Below, piece after piece: positions 36,259 to 45,290 of a DNA stretch of 64,000 nt (position 1 is its first letter; every line of letters begins with the position of its first letter). The notes beneath the pieces are model-generated. The model saw nothing but the letters and a program-made list of their open reading frames with translations, searched no databases and was not told the DNA's origin. Location: the NCBI RefSeq assembly GCF_003725295.1, contig NZ_QICB01000003.1:62001-126000 (forward strand). The letters run 5' to 3'. The stretch is from Slackia faecicanis (GTDB lineage: Bacteria; Actinomycetota; Coriobacteriia; Coriobacteriales; Eggerthellaceae). A program made the position numbers and the translations under genes.

Positions 36259-37332
36259 CTACCAGTTGCCGAAGATGAAGCGTTGAATGTCCTGGTTCAG
36301 CATGATGACGAAGAATCCGATGAACAACGCCATGCCCGCGATGCTCATATAGTTCATGGCCCTGTAGCCCACCGTCTTGCGCGTGATCTTCTGGAAGACC
36401 TCGATCACGAAACGACCGCCGTCGAGCGGCGGAATCGGCAGCAGGTTCATGATGCCGAGCGACACGGAAATCATTGCCATGAACTGCAAAAACATCGCCA
36501 AGCCAGCATCGGCGTACATCTTCGACATGACGGCCATGCCCATGATCGACGTGGATCCCGACACGGTTTCGGCGGTGGTCTGCGGGTTGAACAGGCCCGC
36601 CACGGCCTGCGCCACCACCACGATGTAGTTCAGGCCGCCTTGGATCGATTCGAGCGGCGTGAGCACGATGTGCTGCTGGACCACGCCCGCCTCGTCCACG
36701 ATATCCACGCCGAGCACGGAAAACGCCACCACCAGAAGCACCACGGCCACCAGAAGGTTCATGAACACGCCCGCGAGCAGGATGACCGATCGCTTCCAAA
36801 ACGGCAGAGCCCGGTACGTCTGCGCGCGTTCGGTCTGGTACAACTCGTGCGGATCGCGGAATTCGCGCGGCGTGCCTTCGGCCAGGTCGATGCCGCGCTT
36901 CTTGTTCGTATACGCGCGGGTACGGAAGATATTGTGCTCGTCCTCCTTCTTCGGACCCGTCAGGCATCCCCAGTCTTCCAGCACGTAAAGCACGTCGCAC
37001 GCCTCCTGGATGGTGATGCCCATCTCTTCGGCCAAATCGTCGGCATACACGGTGCCATGCTTATAGGCGAATGCGAGCGCGGCTTCGATATGCGGGTTTT
37101 CGGGACCGGGTTCCATGCCGCACACCTTGGCATAGCCGCCCAGCGGCACCGCCGTCACGCCGAAGCGCGTGCCGCGCCACGTGAACCCGACGCTGGGGCC
37201 GGGAAAGCCGATCATGAACTCGGTCACGCGCACGCCGAACGCACGCGCCGCCAGGTAATGACCGCCCTCGTGCACGAACACGAGCACCGAAAGCACGATG
37301 GCCAGGTACAGAATCATCATCACGATATCCAT
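36259..37332 (-). CDS. RseP-type M50 site-2 protease with a winged-helix-like insert replacing PDZ
   Basis: 357 residues from an ATG preceded by GAAGGATC. The first helix carries the zinc motif HEGGH (residues 21-25), followed by GFPGPSVGF and AVPLGGYAKVCGM. The third metal ligand lies in NLLPIPPLDGGRF (LDG at 303-305). These are the hallmarks of membrane-embedded S2P proteases that cut anti-sigma factors or signal-peptide remnants. Where RseP carries PDZ domains, residues ~80-128 instead read as a helical winged-helix-like module (AFAYKHGTVYADDLAEEMGITIQEACDVLYVLEDWGCL). The gene is separate from the dxr and cdsA genes it often joins in other bacteria. Confidence 0.85.
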   Translation of the reverse strand: MDIVMMILYLAIVLSVLVFVHEGGHYLAARAFGVRVTEFMIGFPGPSVGFTWRGTRFGVTAVPLGGYAKVCGMEPGPENPHIEAALAFAYKHGTVYADDLAEEMGITIQEACDVLYVLEDWGCLTGPKKEDEHNIFRTRAYTNKKRGIDLAEGTPREFRDPHELYQTERAQTYRALPFWKRSVILLAGVFMNLLVAVVLLVVAFSVLGVDIVDEAGVVQQHIVLTPLESIQGGLNYIVVVAQAVAGLFNPQTTAETVSGSTSIMGMAVMSKMYADAGLAMFLQFMAMISVSLGIMNLLPIPPLDGGRFVIEVFQKITRKTVGYRAMNYMSIAGMALFIGFFVIMLNQDIQRFIFGNW

Positions 37333-37628
37333 GCGGGGATCCTTCTCGCAATCTCTCATGCAGCGCGGCTGCGGCGCAATGCCGACCGCGCGTCTCTCTT
37401 TCGCCTGCGTTTATACCGGCTCGTCGCGTGCGCAGGCGCATGCGAAAGCGACACGGGCGCGAAACGCGCAAACAAAACGCAACGGGCGCGGCCGCCTGCG
37501 TCATGCGACGTAGGGCGGGCCGGCCGCTCCGCCCGATACGGCATGCGCCCCGATCGGGCAGACGCCGCCGCGCACGAAAACGCCCTGAGCGCATGCCCAG
37601 GGCGTTCGGAAAACGGTTTTCGCAAAGC

Positions 37629-39644
37629 CTACTTGAACTGGCTCGGGTGCTTCTCGAAGAAGTCGGTGCGGGCGGGAAGCTCCACCACGGCATGGCGGCC
37701 GGCGGCGCGCTCGTCTTCGACGCACAGCTCATCCATGCTCTCGAACGCCTCGTTCCACGAGAACACGCGCTGAACGGGAAGGTTCAGGTGATGCGCGATC
37801 TTCTCGCAGCCCGCAGGGGCCACCGGGTGCATGAGCAGCGCGCAGACGCGCAGCAGATAGAAGCTCTCGAGCAGGACCTGACGGCGCGCATCGGCGTCGT
37901 CGGCCGTATCGGCGGCCTTGATGCCGTCGGCCCACCACTTCTGCGACCAGCGCACGAACTCGTCGAGCAGCGTCATGATCGAATGCAGCTCGGCGCGGTG
38001 CATGATGCGCTCGTATTCGGCCATGGCCTCATGCGCGCGCTCCACCACGGCGGCGGCCGGCGCGCCTAGGGGCATGAAGCCCTCGAAGCTCTTCTGCGCC
38101 TCGTAGAAGCAGCTGCGGGCCAGGCGGTTGAGCACGTTGGTGAGCAACGCGCCCTCTTTGAGCACCGGGTCGGCCACGCGCGGGTCGGTGCGCTTCTGCT
38201 CGTCGGGATCGAACGGTTTGGGCTTGAAGCCGACCGATTTCTGATCGAGGCCCAGGCCAAGCCAATGCGCGCGCAGCTGCTCGACCGTGTAGTGGTCCAG
38301 CAAATCGTCGGCCGAAGGAGGCTTGACCGCGCCCGACGAAGAGGCCTTGGTCTTGCCGAACAGGATATGGTGGTTCGCGATCAGACGCGTCTGCTGCAGC
38401 TGGCCTTCGGCAGGCTCGGCCTGCATGGCATCGCCTTCCTCGAGACCCATCCACAACGCAGGCTGGGCAACGCCGTAGAAGTACAGGTTGTCCTGGCCGA
38501 TGAACTGGTACACGCACGCATCGGAGGAGCACCACCAGTCGCGCACGGCTTCCAGGCTTTCGCCGCGCTCTTCGAGAGCCGTAGCGCTGAAGCTGATCGG
38601 AGCCCACAGGCTTTCGGGCCAGCACCATGCGGTCAGCCCGTCCACACCGTCCATCTCGGGAACCTTCACGCCCCATTCCACGTTGCCGGAAATGCGGAAC
38701 GGCACCAGGGCCTTGCCCGTACGGAAGCGCACGCCCGCCGCGAACAGCACGTCGCGCGCGGCGTCGCGGTCTTCGATGCTCTCGAATTCGATTTCGAAGG
38801 ACTGCTTGCCCTTCTCGGCCTCGTGGAACGCGTGCGCGGGCAGCTTGTCGGCCACCGCGCGGTAGTCGTCCTCGAGCTCGTTTTTGATATACATCACAGG
38901 CGGCACCAGGAATTCCTTGGCGCCCTTCACCACCACGGGACGCACGTCTTCGTCGGCCTCCAAGCGGGCGGCGTGCTCTTTGAGCTGCGTGCGGAAGTTG
39001 GGCAGGTCGAAATACCAGTTGCGTACCGGGCGCATTTCGGGAACCTGCCCCGTCAGCGTGGACACGGGAGCGATCAGGTCTTCGGGATTGAACTGGTGGC
39101 CCAGGTCGCATTCATCGGCATAGGCCTTCTCGGACTTGCAGCCCTGCACGGGGCAGTGGCCCAGCACCTGGCGGCCGTTGAGAAACGCGCCGGCCTCGGC
39201 GTCGTAGAACTGCAGCGTTTCGAGGGTGTTCAGATGGCCGTTGTCGTGCAGGCGATGCAGCACGGCGTCGGTGACCTGCTGATGGACCTCGCCCGCGCGG
39301 CCGATGCCGCTTCCCTCGTAGATCGAAAGCGACACGTCGTAGGCATCGAGCGTGGCCTTCTGCGCATCGTGGTTGCGCTGCACGTAATCGCGGATGGTTC
39401 CCTCGAAGCCCTCGTTCTCGCAGGCCTTGCGATAGCCCTCCTGGATCGGAGAGCCGAAGCAGTCGGTGCCCGAGACGAACAAGACGTTTTCGGCGCCCAG
39501 GCGGTCGCGCAGGAAGCGCGCATAGGCGTCGGCGGGAACGAACACGCCCGCGACGTGTCCGAAATGAAGCTTCTTGTTGCCGTACGGCATGCCCGCCGTC
39601 ACCACGGCGCGCTTCGGCCAAGATACCGTGCTCAGATAACTCAC
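37629..39644 (-). CDS. Divergent methionyl-tRNA synthetase-like protein (class I, MetG family)
   Basis: 671 residues. The GTG start overlaps the sppA stop (GTGA), with GGAAGGTG upstream. The class I signature is PYGNKKLHFGH (HFGH at 27-30). A zinc-binding type region C164-C169-C179-H183 and GNVEWGVKVP match MetRS. However, the KMSKS position reads KTKASSSGAV (431-440), with no canonical KMSKS, and residues ~240-318 contain an insertion not usual for MetRS. The C-terminal anticodon-binding helical domain is present (LTNVLNRLARSCF, FVRWSQKWWADG). It may be a working MetRS variant or a specialised paralogue; only a genome check for another metG would decide. Confidence 0.8.
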   Translation of the reverse strand: MSYLSTVSWPKRAVVTAGMPYGNKKLHFGHVAGVFVPADAYARFLRDRLGAENVLFVSGTDCFGSPIQEGYRKACENEGFEGTIRDYVQRNHDAQKATLDAYDVSLSIYEGSGIGRAGEVHQQVTDAVLHRLHDNGHLNTLETLQFYDAEAGAFLNGRQVLGHCPVQGCKSEKAYADECDLGHQFNPEDLIAPVSTLTGQVPEMRPVRNWYFDLPNFRTQLKEHAARLEADEDVRPVVVKGAKEFLVPPVMYIKNELEDDYRAVADKLPAHAFHEAEKGKQSFEIEFESIEDRDAARDVLFAAGVRFRTGKALVPFRISGNVEWGVKVPEMDGVDGLTAWCWPESLWAPISFSATALEERGESLEAVRDWWCSSDACVYQFIGQDNLYFYGVAQPALWMGLEEGDAMQAEPAEGQLQQTRLIANHHILFGKTKASSSGAVKPPSADDLLDHYTVEQLRAHWLGLGLDQKSVGFKPKPFDPDEQKRTDPRVADPVLKEGALLTNVLNRLARSCFYEAQKSFEGFMPLGAPAAAVVERAHEAMAEYERIMHRAELHSIMTLLDEFVRWSQKWWADGIKAADTADDADARRQVLLESFYLLRVCALLMHPVAPAGCEKIAHHLNLPVQRVFSWNEAFESMDELCVEDERAAGRHAVVELPARTDFFEKHPSQFK

Positions 39645-40801
39645 GAAAGAACACCTTCCTGTTTCAACAAGCTCAACAGCTCCTCGACGGCCTGCGAAGA
39701 CTCGGAGGAACCGAACAAATCCATCAGTGCGCCCAGGTCGGCCGACGAGGACGTCAGGCGAACCACGTCGTAGGACGGGGCGCCTTCGTAGGCGTCGTAG
39801 TCGATGTCGCCAAGCTCGGCGGCCTTATCCAGAGCATCGTCGTAGATGCCCACTTCGTCGGCGAGGCCGTTCTCGACGGCCGTCGTGCCCGCGAACTGCA
39901 TGCCGGTGGCAAGGGCGCTCACATCTTCGACCGTCATGCCGCGGCCGTCGGCCACGTTGCGGACGAAGGTGGCGTTGATCGTATCGACCAGCTCTTGGTA
40001 GTACGCGCGCTCTTCGTCGGTCAGAGGACGCGTGCCGTAGCTGGAATCCTTCGACTGGGCCGAAGCGATATTATCCACCGAAATGCCCAGCATATCCATA
40101 AGGCCGGACAAATCGCTGACCTGCATGATGGTTCCGATGGCGCCTATCGCCGTGGTCTCGTTCACGAAGATGTAGTCGGCCTGGCTGGAAATCTCGTAGG
40201 CGGCGCTGCAGTTGATCGAGGCGCTCGACACCACCACCGGCTTGGAGAAATCGCGCACGTAGGCGGCCATCTCCTCGCCCGCCGTGGCCACGCCGCCGCC
40301 GGAGTCGACGCGCAGCACCACGGCCTTGATGTCGGGATTGTCTTCGGCCTGTTGCAGCAGCTCGCGCAAGCCCTCGGGGCTGCTGGCCGTGCCGTCGTAT
40401 TGGATCGTGCCGGCGATGTCGATCACGCCGACGCTGTCGCCCATGGTGACGGCGGCCGTATCGGCCTGGCCCGCAGACATCACGTTGGAATACACGTGCG
40501 AGCACGAAAGCGCGCCGATGGTGAACATGAATACGATGACGAACAGGAACACGCCGCCCACGATCCAGGGCGCCTTGCTCTTCTTGGCAGGAGCCGCGGC
40601 ATAAGGCGTCGCATAGGGCTGCGAAGCGTACTGCGGGGCGTACTGCTGCTGCGCATAGGGCTGGGAATACGCCTGCTGCTGCGGCTGCTGGACGTAAGAT
40701 TGCTGCTGAGACTGAGCCGACTGCCCGTACGGCGGCTGCGGGGCCGCGCCCGGCGCCTGCGGCGGCACAACGGCATCAGGAGCCTTGTTCTGGTCCGTCA
40801 T
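39641..40801 (-). CDS. sppA: Signal peptide peptidase SppA-type serine protease
   Basis: 386 residues; AGGAGGG precedes the ATG. A cytoplasmic Gln/Pro/Tyr-rich extension of ~70 residues leads to one transmembrane helix (WIVGGVFLFVIVFMFTIGAL). The S49 domain follows: VGVIDIAGTIQYDG, AVVLRVDSGGGVATAGEEMAAYV, PVVVSSASINCSAAYEISSQADYIF with the putative nucleophile Ser in CSAAY, and AQSKDSSYGTRPLTDEERAYYQ with the general-base Lys. The usual ASGGYY motif is altered to CSAAYE. It degrades leftover signal peptides or membrane proteins. Its stop overlaps the MetRS-like start, so the two are co-translated. Confidence 0.88.
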   Translation of the reverse strand: MTDQNKAPDAVVPPQAPGAAPQPPYGQSAQSQQQSYVQQPQQQAYSQPYAQQQYAPQYASQPYATPYAAAPAKKSKAPWIVGGVFLFVIVFMFTIGALSCSHVYSNVMSAGQADTAAVTMGDSVGVIDIAGTIQYDGTASSPEGLRELLQQAEDNPDIKAVVLRVDSGGGVATAGEEMAAYVRDFSKPVVVSSASINCSAAYEISSQADYIFVNETTAIGAIGTIMQVSDLSGLMDMLGISVDNIASAQSKDSSYGTRPLTDEERAYYQELVDTINATFVRNVADGRGMTVEDVSALATGMQFAGTTAVENGLADEVGIYDDALDKAAELGDIDYDAYEGAPSYDVVRLTSSSADLGALMDLFGSSESSQAVEELLSLLKQEGVLS

Positions 40802-40932
40802 GCGAACCCTCCTTCTATGGATGCGCCCGAGGCGTGAAAAGCGCCGGACGCCTGCGCTGCAAAGCGCACGATTACAATGCAGACCATGGTAGCGTAAAGC
40901 GTTTCAGGCCGCGGCGAGAGCCATGGTTTTGC

Positions 40933-40938
40933 TACAAT
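40933..40938 (+). promoter_or_regulatory. -10 box abutting the vanZ-like start codon
   Basis: TACAAT with only 8 nt before the ATG at 40947, which implies a leaderless or nearly leaderless mRNA. Confidence 0.55.
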
Positions 40939-40946
40939 CACCTGCC

Positions 40947-41480
40947 ATGAAATCATCCCACACGCCCCATAGCGCGCCCCGAAGCGCCTCTTCTCCAAAC
41001 CGACGCGGCGCACGGTGCGCCGACGGCTCGAAAGCGTTCGCCGTCCTTTCGTGGGCGGCCGTTTTCGCCGTGGCGGCGCTGGTCTTCGCCATGAGCGCCA
41101 AAGACGGCGTGACCTTGGACACGGGATCGGGCCTGCTCTCGGCCGCCAAGGCCTGGCTCGCCGAAACGCTTTCGGCAGCCGCAGGCCATGCGGTCGATGT
41201 GTCGCCCATCGGGCATTTCGCGGAATACCTGCTGTTCGGCGCTGTTCTGGCCAACGCGCTGCGCCTGCATGCCCCCTTGAGGCGGGCGGGCGTGCTCGCA
41301 AGCGTCGCCGCCAGCCTGTACGGCGTGACCGACGAGATACACCAGATCTTCGTGCCCCTGCGCTCGTGCGACCCCGCCGACTGGGCGGTCGACACCGCGG
41401 CCGCATGTCTCGGCGCGATTGCCGTATGCGCCTTGCTGGCCCGCCGCGCAGCACGCACGCGCGCCGCAAACAACCGATAA
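40947..41480 (+). CDS. VanZ-family membrane protein
   Basis: 177 residues from the ATG at 40947. No ribosome site precedes it, but a TACAAT box does. Four hydrophobic segments are present. The family core is HFAEYLLFGAVLANAL followed by SLYGVTDEIHQIFVPLRSCDPADWAVDTAAA, with the conserved DE-x-H-Q and D-x-x-x-D residues. VanZ proteins give low-level teicoplanin resistance in some enterococci, but most chromosomal members have unknown roles. The gene stands alone. Confidence 0.85.
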   Translation: MKSSHTPHSAPRSASSPNRRGARCADGSKAFAVLSWAAVFAVAALVFAMSAKDGVTLDTGSGLLSAAKAWLAETLSAAAGHAVDVSPIGHFAEYLLFGAVLANALRLHAPLRRAGVLASVAASLYGVTDEIHQIFVPLRSCDPADWAVDTAAACLGAIAVCALLARRAARTRAANNR

Positions 41481-41526
41481 ACGCGCGAAACGAACCGCCG
41501 ATTCTCGAGAACATCGGCGTCGGCGA

Positions 41527-41576
41527 ACGGCGAGCGGCCCTTGGATGTGAAAACGTCTCGGCCGCTCGCCCGTTTG
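41527..41576. terminator. Terminator between vanZ-like and yhcH-like genes
   Basis: ACGGCGAGCGGCC pairs with GGCCGCTCGCCCGT (one bulge) across a 20-nt loop, followed by TTTG; it serves two convergent genes. Confidence 0.7.
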
Positions 41577-41664
41577 CCCGAAACGCGAGGCATGCGGGCG
41601 CGCGGCCGAGACGCCGATACGCGGGCGGGCGACCGAGCCATGCCCGACCGCCCGCCGAATACGT

Positions 41665-42114
41665 TTAGACCAGTACCTTGAAAACGGCCTTTTTCACCGG
41701 CACCGAGCCGTCGACCGCGATGCCCGGTTTATGGCCGTCGCACGGAAACACCGCCACGAACGTGCCGGGCGTCATAACCACGGACGCCGCCGCCTCGCCG
41801 TCGAGGAACATGTTGTCGGCCTCTTCGTCGAAGGGCTCGGCATCCAGACGATCGACGAACTGCACGTCGATGCGCTCCTCGCCTTCGAGCACCATCTGCA
41901 CGTCGATATAGCGGCGATGGGCCTCGAAGCGGCAATCCTCGAACGCGCGGGTGTCGTAGGCGCACACGTTGACGAACAGCGCGTCGCCGTCGATGTCGTG
42001 GCGGCCGGGCTCGAGCGCGCTCAGGTCGTGCTCTTTCGCGTAGGCCACGGCGCGACGCACGCCCTCGTGGGCGCATTCGTCCAGGCTCGCCGTATCGATA
42101 TGTCCGAACAGCAT
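41665..42114 (-). CDS. YhcH/YjgK/YiaL family protein (cupin-like)
   Basis: 149 residues, close to the ~150 usual for the family. I chose the ATG at 42114 because MLFGHID matches the family N-terminus and AAGGAA lies 6 nt before it; an ATG at 42120 is possible. RHDIDGDALFVNVCAYDTRAFEDCRFEAHRRYIDVQMVLEGEERI and the C-terminal FVAVFPCDGHKPGIA with KKAVFKVLV match YhcH, a beta-jelly-roll that often binds metal. Relatives occur in sialic acid and sugar pathways. It follows the phosphoglucomutase gene by 94 bp on the same strand. Confidence 0.85.
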   Translation of the reverse strand: MLFGHIDTASLDECAHEGVRRAVAYAKEHDLSALEPGRHDIDGDALFVNVCAYDTRAFEDCRFEAHRRYIDVQMVLEGEERIDVQFVDRLDAEPFDEEADNMFLDGEAAASVVMTPGTFVAVFPCDGHKPGIAVDGSVPVKKAVFKVLV

Positions 42115-42208
42115 CGGCATTTCCTTTCTCCATGCCGCCCGCAGGCGGCGTCGTTTCCTTTCAGGCGGCAAGGCCGCGATCGGGCGCTTCGGCGGGCGCC
42201 GCCAGGCG

Positions 42209-43960
42209 CTAGGCCAGCATAGCGCGGGCGGCCGCATCGAGCACGTCGAGCAACGCGAGCGCGTCTTCGCGGGCATCCGCCTTCGCGAACAGATAGGCCT
42301 TGATCTTGGGCTCGGTGCCGCTCGGGCGCACGATCACCTTGCAATCGCCCTCGAGCGCCAGCTCCACCACGTTGGCGGAAGGCAGCGGAGCCAGGCCCTC
42401 GCCCGTTCCGCCCACCACGGGCATGGCCGCTCCCCGGGCGTAGTCGGTCGCACGCAGCACGGCGCGGCCCGCAACCGATGCGGGAGCCTGGGCACGCAGG
42501 CCGGCCATGATGTCGGCCATTTTGCGAGCGCCGTCGGCGCCGGGGTAACTCAGCGAAATAGTGCGGTTCAGGCAGTAGCCGTAGCGCTCGTACAGGGCGC
42601 GCATGGCCTGCACCAGGTTCATGCCCTGCTCGCGGTAAAAACGCGCCATCTGGCAAATCAGCATGCTCGCCACCACGGCGTCTTTGTCACGCACGTGGGT
42701 GCCCGCCAAATATCCGTAGCTTTCCTCGAAGCCGAACATGAAGCGGTCGGCCTCCTCCGCCGCCTCGAGCAGGCCGATCTGCTCGCCGATGTACTTGAAG
42801 CCCGTCAGGGTGCGGCGCAGCTCGAAGCCGTGGGCGCGCGCCACGTCGTCGGCCATCGCCGACGACACGATCGTGGTCACCGCGATGCAGCGCGCGATAT
42901 CTTCGCCGCGCTCGGCGCGCATACGGGCCAGGTAGTCCATGAGCAGAATGCCCATCTCGTTGCCCGTGACCAGCGTGTAGTCGTCGCCGTCTTCGCAGGC
43001 CACGCCCACGCGGTCGGCGTCGGGGTCGGTAGCCAGCAGCAGGTCGGGAGCCGCTCCCTGCGCCGCGCGCTCATGGCAGCGGGCGATGCCCGCCTCGAGG
43101 GCGGCGCGCTCTTCGGGGTTGGGATATTCGCACGTGGGGAAATCGCCGTTAGGCTCGCCCTGCCCCGCCACCACGTCCAGGCTATCGATGCCGATACGGC
43201 CCAGCGCATCGCTCACGCATTCCAAGCCCGTGCCGCACAGCGGCGTGTACACCACTTCCAGCGGACGCTGCATCTGCTCGGGCGTCTCCTGCGACTGGGC
43301 GAGCACCGCCTCCACGAAGCGCTCCAGCGTGTCGTCGCCGATTTCTTCCACCAGGCCCTCGGCGGCGGCGCGGTCGAAATCGACCGTCTTCGCGCAGGCT
43401 CCGTCGGCTTCGAAATAGCCCAGGCGCGCGATGCGGGCCGAAATGTCGGCCGCAGCCTCGCTGGTGATCTGACAGCCGTCGGCACCATAGACTTTGTAGC
43501 CGCTATAGGCGGCGGGATTATGGCTCGCGGTCATGTTGATGCCGGCGCTGCAGCCCAGGTCGCGCACGGCGAACGAAAGCGCGGGAGTGGGCTCGACGCG
43601 CGGATACACCAGGCAGCGGATGCCGTTGGCGGCAAGCACGCTCGCGGCCGTGCGCACGAACAGCTCGCCTTTGTGGCGCGAGTCGCGCGCGATGGCGACG
43701 CTGGGGTTTTCGAAGCGGGCGTTGAGGTGCTCCGCCAAACCCTGGGTGGCGCGCGCCACGGTGTAGACATTCATGCGGTTGGTGCCGGCGCCGATCACGC
43801 CGCGCAGGCCCGCCGTGCCGAATTCAAGATCTTGGAAGAATGCATCGGCGACCGCGGCGTCGTCGGCCTCGGACAGCTGCGCGAGCTCTGCGGAAAGCTC
43901 ATCGTCCGCCACGCATTCGCTCCAGTGCGCGAGGGCAGCGCGCACGTCGATTTCGCTCAT
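42209..43960 (-). CDS. Alpha-phosphoglucomutase/phosphomannomutase
   Basis: 583 residues, the length of PgcA-type enzymes; GGGGACGG precedes the ATG. The phosphoserine loop is NMTASHNPAAYSGYKVYG, the metal loop LLLATDPDADRVGVACE, the sugar-binding loop FGFEESYGYLAG and the phosphate-binding loop VIVRPSGTEPKIKAYL. It interconverts glucose 1- and 6-phosphate (or mannose phosphates), feeding glycogen, exopolysaccharide or cell-wall sugar synthesis. The start lies 20 bp from the end of a ~630-bp gene-free gap. Confidence 0.92.
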   Translation of the reverse strand: MSEIDVRAALAHWSECVADDELSAELAQLSEADDAAVADAFFQDLEFGTAGLRGVIGAGTNRMNVYTVARATQGLAEHLNARFENPSVAIARDSRHKGELFVRTAASVLAANGIRCLVYPRVEPTPALSFAVRDLGCSAGINMTASHNPAAYSGYKVYGADGCQITSEAAADISARIARLGYFEADGACAKTVDFDRAAAEGLVEEIGDDTLERFVEAVLAQSQETPEQMQRPLEVVYTPLCGTGLECVSDALGRIGIDSLDVVAGQGEPNGDFPTCEYPNPEERAALEAGIARCHERAAQGAAPDLLLATDPDADRVGVACEDGDDYTLVTGNEMGILLMDYLARMRAERGEDIARCIAVTTIVSSAMADDVARAHGFELRRTLTGFKYIGEQIGLLEAAEEADRFMFGFEESYGYLAGTHVRDKDAVVASMLICQMARFYREQGMNLVQAMRALYERYGYCLNRTISLSYPGADGARKMADIMAGLRAQAPASVAGRAVLRATDYARGAAMPVVGGTGEGLAPLPSANVVELALEGDCKVIVRPSGTEPKIKAYLFAKADAREDALALLDVLDAAARAMLA

Positions 43961-44586
43961 ATTCCGTCCCCCTGATGTGGTCGCGCCTGCGAAAGATGCA
44001 CTCTTTCGAAGACGTCTCGATACGATTCCCCGATTCTACCAATGACCGCCGGCGCGTGTCGGAAAACGCATCACAAAGCGACAAGCGCCGCATGGCGGCA
44101 TCGCGCGCGATCGTGCGGAAGCCCGAGCCCGTCCGACGGTTCGCAACCGCCGCGACAGGCGGCCGACACAGAACGAAACGCCCGAAGAAGGCGCATACGG
44201 ACCGAAGGCGTCGAAACCCGACGCAGCCACGTCTTCGGCATCGTCGGAAAACAGCGGCCGACCATCGAGCACGGACGCCCGAAGCCGCGCCTTCTTCGAC
44301 CGATAGACACGCCCCGACCCGTGGCCGAAACATTTTTCGTCGCGCGAAACGGCCCGCGAATGTACAATGCCGGTTAAAAGAAAAGAGCATGTCAGGCGTA
44401 AAAAATGCCGTTCGCCAATAACGTCTTTCCACACGCCGATTCGCTCTGCGAATTCATTGACAAATGTTAAATCAGATAGAAATTATCACCTTTCTTCGAG
44501 GAACCGTGGTATCTTGGCCACAACGTCGGGGGCGGCACCCCGGCGAACGAGCAAAGGACGCCTCGAATAAGAAAGGGGGCATTCCC
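43961..44586. other. Intergenic region, no supported gene
   Basis: 626 bp. The half next to the phosphoglucomutase gene is GC-rich with nothing recognisable. From ~44380 it becomes AT-rich and contains a TTGACA element, then a GC hairpin (44525-44545) in the leader of the 68-aa gene. Confidence 0.5.
44457..44485 (+). promoter_or_regulatory. Putative promoter of the 68-aa protein gene
   Basis: A perfect TTGACA -35 (44457-44462) in an AT-rich patch with a weak -10-like AAATTA 17 bp downstream, about 100 bp before the start codon. Confidence 0.4.
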
Positions 44587-44793
44587 ATGAATGCCTATTT
44601 CATCGCCGCGAAAGCAAACGCTTGGGAAGTCTCCCAGCAGGTCGGCCACGCCATCGAAGCGCATCAGCCCGAGTACCTCACCGACGCGCAAGGCCGCGGT
44701 GCAGGTTGCGACATGAGCACGAAGCGCAAGGTCATGACGCGCCCCAGCCTGTACAAGGACATCTTCCGCATGGCGGGCAAGACCTTCGCCTAG
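44587..44793 (+). CDS. Small hypothetical protein (68 aa)
   Basis: 68 residues from the ATG preceded by AAAGGGGG, with a strong terminator downstream, so a dedicated short transcript is likely. The sequence is mixed alpha/beta without membrane segments: MNAYFIAAKANAWEVSQQV, HQPEYLTDAQGRGAGCDMSTKRKVMTRPSLYKDIFRMAGKTFA. The basic RKVMTRPSLYKD segment could contact nucleic acid. I do not recognise a family. The good signals before and after it argue that it is a real and possibly well-expressed gene. Confidence 0.68.
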   Translation: MNAYFIAAKANAWEVSQQVGHAIEAHQPEYLTDAQGRGAGCDMSTKRKVMTRPSLYKDIFRMAGKTFA

Positions 44794-44851
44794 GCAAGGT
44801 CGCGAAGAGCCGTCATGCAAGACGCGCTCTTTCCAACCCGGACCACTTCCT

Positions 44852-44890
44852 CCACGGGCCCCGCACCTTCACGGTCGGGGCCCGTTTTTG
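44852..44890 (+). terminator. Rho-independent terminator
   Basis: 10-bp arms ACGGGCCCCG and CGGGGCCCGT with a 12-nt loop and a TTTTT tail on the plus strand, ending the 68-aa gene transcript. Confidence 0.9.
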
Positions 44891-44900
44891 TGGTCGGATC

Positions 44901-45290
44901 CTATTCGCCCGCGTCGAGGAAGATCTTGCGCGTGACGAAGTTCCACACCATGACGATGGCCGTGGCCACGATCTTCACGATCAGGTAATGCACGCCCAGC
45001 AGCTCGACGCCCGCCCACATGCAGGCGTTGTTGATCAGCAGGCCGATTACCGACAGCACGACGAAGATGACGAACTCGCGGCGGCGGCTCATATCCTCTT
45101 TATGCGTGAACACGTAGCGCATCGACGCCACGTAGTTGAACACCACCGACGCCGTGAACGATATCGTGGCGCTGACCAGATAGTTCACGCCGAAAAGCTC
45201 GGTCAGAAGCGCAAGCAGGCCGTAATCGATGACGAACGCGATCGCGCCCACCACGCCGAACTTCATGAACTGAGCGAAAAGCTTCTTCAT
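44901..45290 (-). CDS. GtrA-family membrane protein
   Basis: 129 residues with four transmembrane helices, the GtrA layout: FMKFGVVGAIAFVIDYGLLALLTE, SATISFTASVVFNYVASMRYVF, REFVIFVVLSVIGLLINNACMW and a last helix ending WNFVTRKIFL. GAAAGG precedes the ATG. GtrA-type proteins are thought to flip or carry lipid-linked sugars for surface polysaccharide decoration. The large GT-C-like gene 347 bp upstream on the same strand is a plausible partner. Confidence 0.9.
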   Translation of the reverse strand: MKKLFAQFMKFGVVGAIAFVIDYGLLALLTELFGVNYLVSATISFTASVVFNYVASMRYVFTHKEDMSRRREFVIFVVLSVIGLLINNACMWAGVELLGVHYLIVKIVATAIVMVWNFVTRKIFLDAGE

